From JAJPHW01 sp963799065 (GTDB taxonomy: Bacteria; Acidobacteriota; Terriglobia; Terriglobales; Acidobacteriaceae), in NCBI GenBank assembly GCA_963799065.1, contig CAWCVJ010000001.1, positions 868,001 to 932,000 on the forward strand: 64,000 nucleotides of DNA, written 5' to 3'. The position numbers were made by a program, and so were the translations under genes. How positions within the stretch are numbered: position 1 is the stretch's first letter; each line of letters opens with the position of its first letter. Positions 62,881 to 64,000 of this stretch are shown here, piece by piece. Below the pieces are notes generated by a model. It saw only the letters and a list, made by a program, of their open reading frames with translations, searched no databases and was not told where the DNA came from.

Positions 62881-63458
62881 GAATCTACGCGAGAGTGAGC
62901 ACGCTCATTGGACAGAGTCCAGAGATGCAGCTGGCCGAGTTGCGAGAGTACGCTTCCCGGCGAGGCTGGGAAGTCTTTAGCGAATATGTGGACTCGGGAA
63001 TCTCCGGCTCGAAAGAATCACGCCCGGAACTCAATCGCTTAATGTCAGACGTTCACCTTCGGCGCTTTGACGTGGTGCTGTGCTGGAAGGTGGACAGATT
63101 CGGGCGCTCGCTCAAGCACCTTGTCAACGCCCTTGCCGATCTCGATTCGTACGGAGTGGCCTTCGTCAGCCTACGAGACAATTTGGACCTCTCCACACCG
63201 TCGGGGCGGCTCATGTTTCAAATTATCGGAGCGATGGCAGAGTTTGAACGCTCGCTGATTCAGGAACGTGTCCGGGCCGGATTGCGCAACGCGAAGCTCA
63301 AAGGAAAGACGCTGGGGCGTCCGTCGTTAATATTGGACTCGGGCAGAATTGCCCGACTTCGCGCCGCCGGAGCATCCATACGCGAAATTTCAGCGCAACT
63401 AGAAGTGTCGCCTTCGACGATCCATAAGGCCCTACAACGGCGTACGCAAAACCCCTAG
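62871..63458 (+). CDS. Serine resolvase/invertase
   Basis: A 195-residue small serine recombinase. MRVGIYARVS carries the catalytic S10; YVDSGISGSKESRPELNRL, VVLCWKVDRFGRS and EFERSLIQERVRAGL are typical, and a C-terminal HTH (IREISAQLEVSPSTIHKAL) binds DNA. Start at the ATG that overlaps the previous stop. May resolve element dimers or invert a segment. Confidence 0.92.
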   Translation: MRVGIYARVSTLIGQSPEMQLAELREYASRRGWEVFSEYVDSGISGSKESRPELNRLMSDVHLRRFDVVLCWKVDRFGRSLKHLVNALADLDSYGVAFVSLRDNLDLSTPSGRLMFQIIGAMAEFERSLIQERVRAGLRNAKLKGKTLGRPSLILDSGRIARLRAAGASIREISAQLEVSPSTIHKALQRRTQNP

Positions 63459-63569
63459 TCGCAGCCACCCGGCGACGGCGTGGAAATGATTGATTCTGGG
63501 TGCTCCGCCGTTTGCTGGTCGGCGTTTGTTTAAGTGATATTTTCCGTACGCGGGCAGCGCACTCTCGGA

Positions 63570-64000
63570 TCACCTTACGACCGCGGATTCGATCCTCTTC
63601 CGCCAGCGGTCGGGCGTCATCCGGTAAGGCTCCAAGTCGCGCAGCCAGTCTGGTCCCGGATTTGGAACCGAGTAGGCATTCTTCACCGTCCAGCTTGCGG
63701 TCTTGGTGTGCTCTCTCCTATCCAGCAACTCAAACGCTTCCTGGTAGGTGAGCGCATAGACACACGCCTTCGACGGGTCCTCGATGTGCCAGACGAACGC
63801 GAGCAGCAGCCCCGCGATCTTCTCGTATTTTCGGTCAAGGCTGAACCGGGCTTCCTGACTCGCTTTCATTTGGATTGGGCACGAGACGAATTGTTTCGTC
63901 TCGGTGCTCAGGTCGAGGTATGCGATCAGGTCAACGCCACGGTCACGAACGGGAATCGCGACCTCTAATCCTCCGGCAACCAGCTGCGCGATCAGGAAGT
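63570..64000 (-). CDS. Putative PD-(D/E)xK-like nuclease, partial at the edge
   Basis: The frame is open to the right edge; at least 143 residues are visible. RGVDLIAYLDLSTET and FVSCPIQMKAS have the Asp and Q-x-K spacing of PD-(D/E)xK folds, followed by YEKIAGLLLAFVWHIED. The catalytic assignment is tentative. It faces the resolvase gene with about 110 bp between ends. Confidence 0.5.
   Translation of the reverse strand, partial: FLIAQLVAGGLEVAIPVRDRGVDLIAYLDLSTETKQFVSCPIQMKASQEARFSLDRKYEKIAGLLLAFVWHIEDPSKACVYALTYQEAFELLDRREHTKTASWTVKNAYSVPNPGPDWLRDLEPYRMTPDRWRKRIESAVVR

Noticed and set aside
53280..64000. Right attachment site (second copy of the tRNA-Ser 3' end)
   Set aside because: No second copy of the T-arm and acceptor sequence was seen in the window; the right end is probably outside.

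Overview
The window looks like a chromosomal segment of an Acidobacteriota bacterium, probably of the Terriglobia/Koribacter type. This is inferred from gene content: a large Ser/Thr kinase with TPR repeats, a secreted GloVer-repeat protein, LptD and TonB receptors (so a Gram-negative envelope), PilZ proteins, and the tilS-hpt-ftsH gene order. No sequence search could be run.

Positions 1-53,180 are mostly core chromosome. From left to right: the end of trpE converging on trpG; a PilZ protein and a secreted protein; a metalloprotease-like TPR protein; a large Ser/Thr kinase; a spermidine-synthase-like membrane protein whose frame is broken; a Tat-exported metallo-beta-lactamase-fold hydrolase; an ArsR/SRPBCC operon with a clear operator; an envelope block (YtxH protein, PpiC lipoprotein, DsbA-like protein, LptD); an RDD protein and an amino-acid permease; secreted repeat proteins; gltX, a TIGR01777 epimerase, relA/spoT, ridA and rpmB; a DUF971 protein, a methyltransferase, ogt and a UvrD/PcrA helicase; a second permease; a TonB receptor-YfiR-TonB receptor operon divergent from a histidine kinase/response regulator pair; an adenosine deaminase-like enzyme, tilS, hpt and ftsH; a P5C dehydrogenase; and a second PilZ protein with an atypical LuxR-type regulator. 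The histidine kinase carries a membrane domain that matches the plant ethylene-receptor binding pocket residue by residue.

Positions about 53,190-64,000 are an integrated element. It starts at the 3' end of a tRNA-Ser(GGA) gene, followed 58 bp later by a tyrosine integrase that is frameshifted in its catalytic domain. Inside are a 665-aa fusion of a TET/JBP-like oxygenase, an AlkB-like oxygenase and a DUF4326 domain, with a partner gene overlapping it; a replication-protein-like gene next to an array of ATACCACC repeats spaced 21-22 bp apart (candidate iteron origin); small regulators; several small Cys-rich proteins; a serine resolvase; and a nuclease-like gene running off the right edge. 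No second copy of the tRNA end was seen, so the right end of the element is outside the window.

Three genes certainly, and a fourth possibly, are split by one-base shifts at short runs (8728-11006, 13326-13516, 53338-54598; possibly 23055-23477). These may be real decay, recoding in one case, or consensus errors in the assembly.
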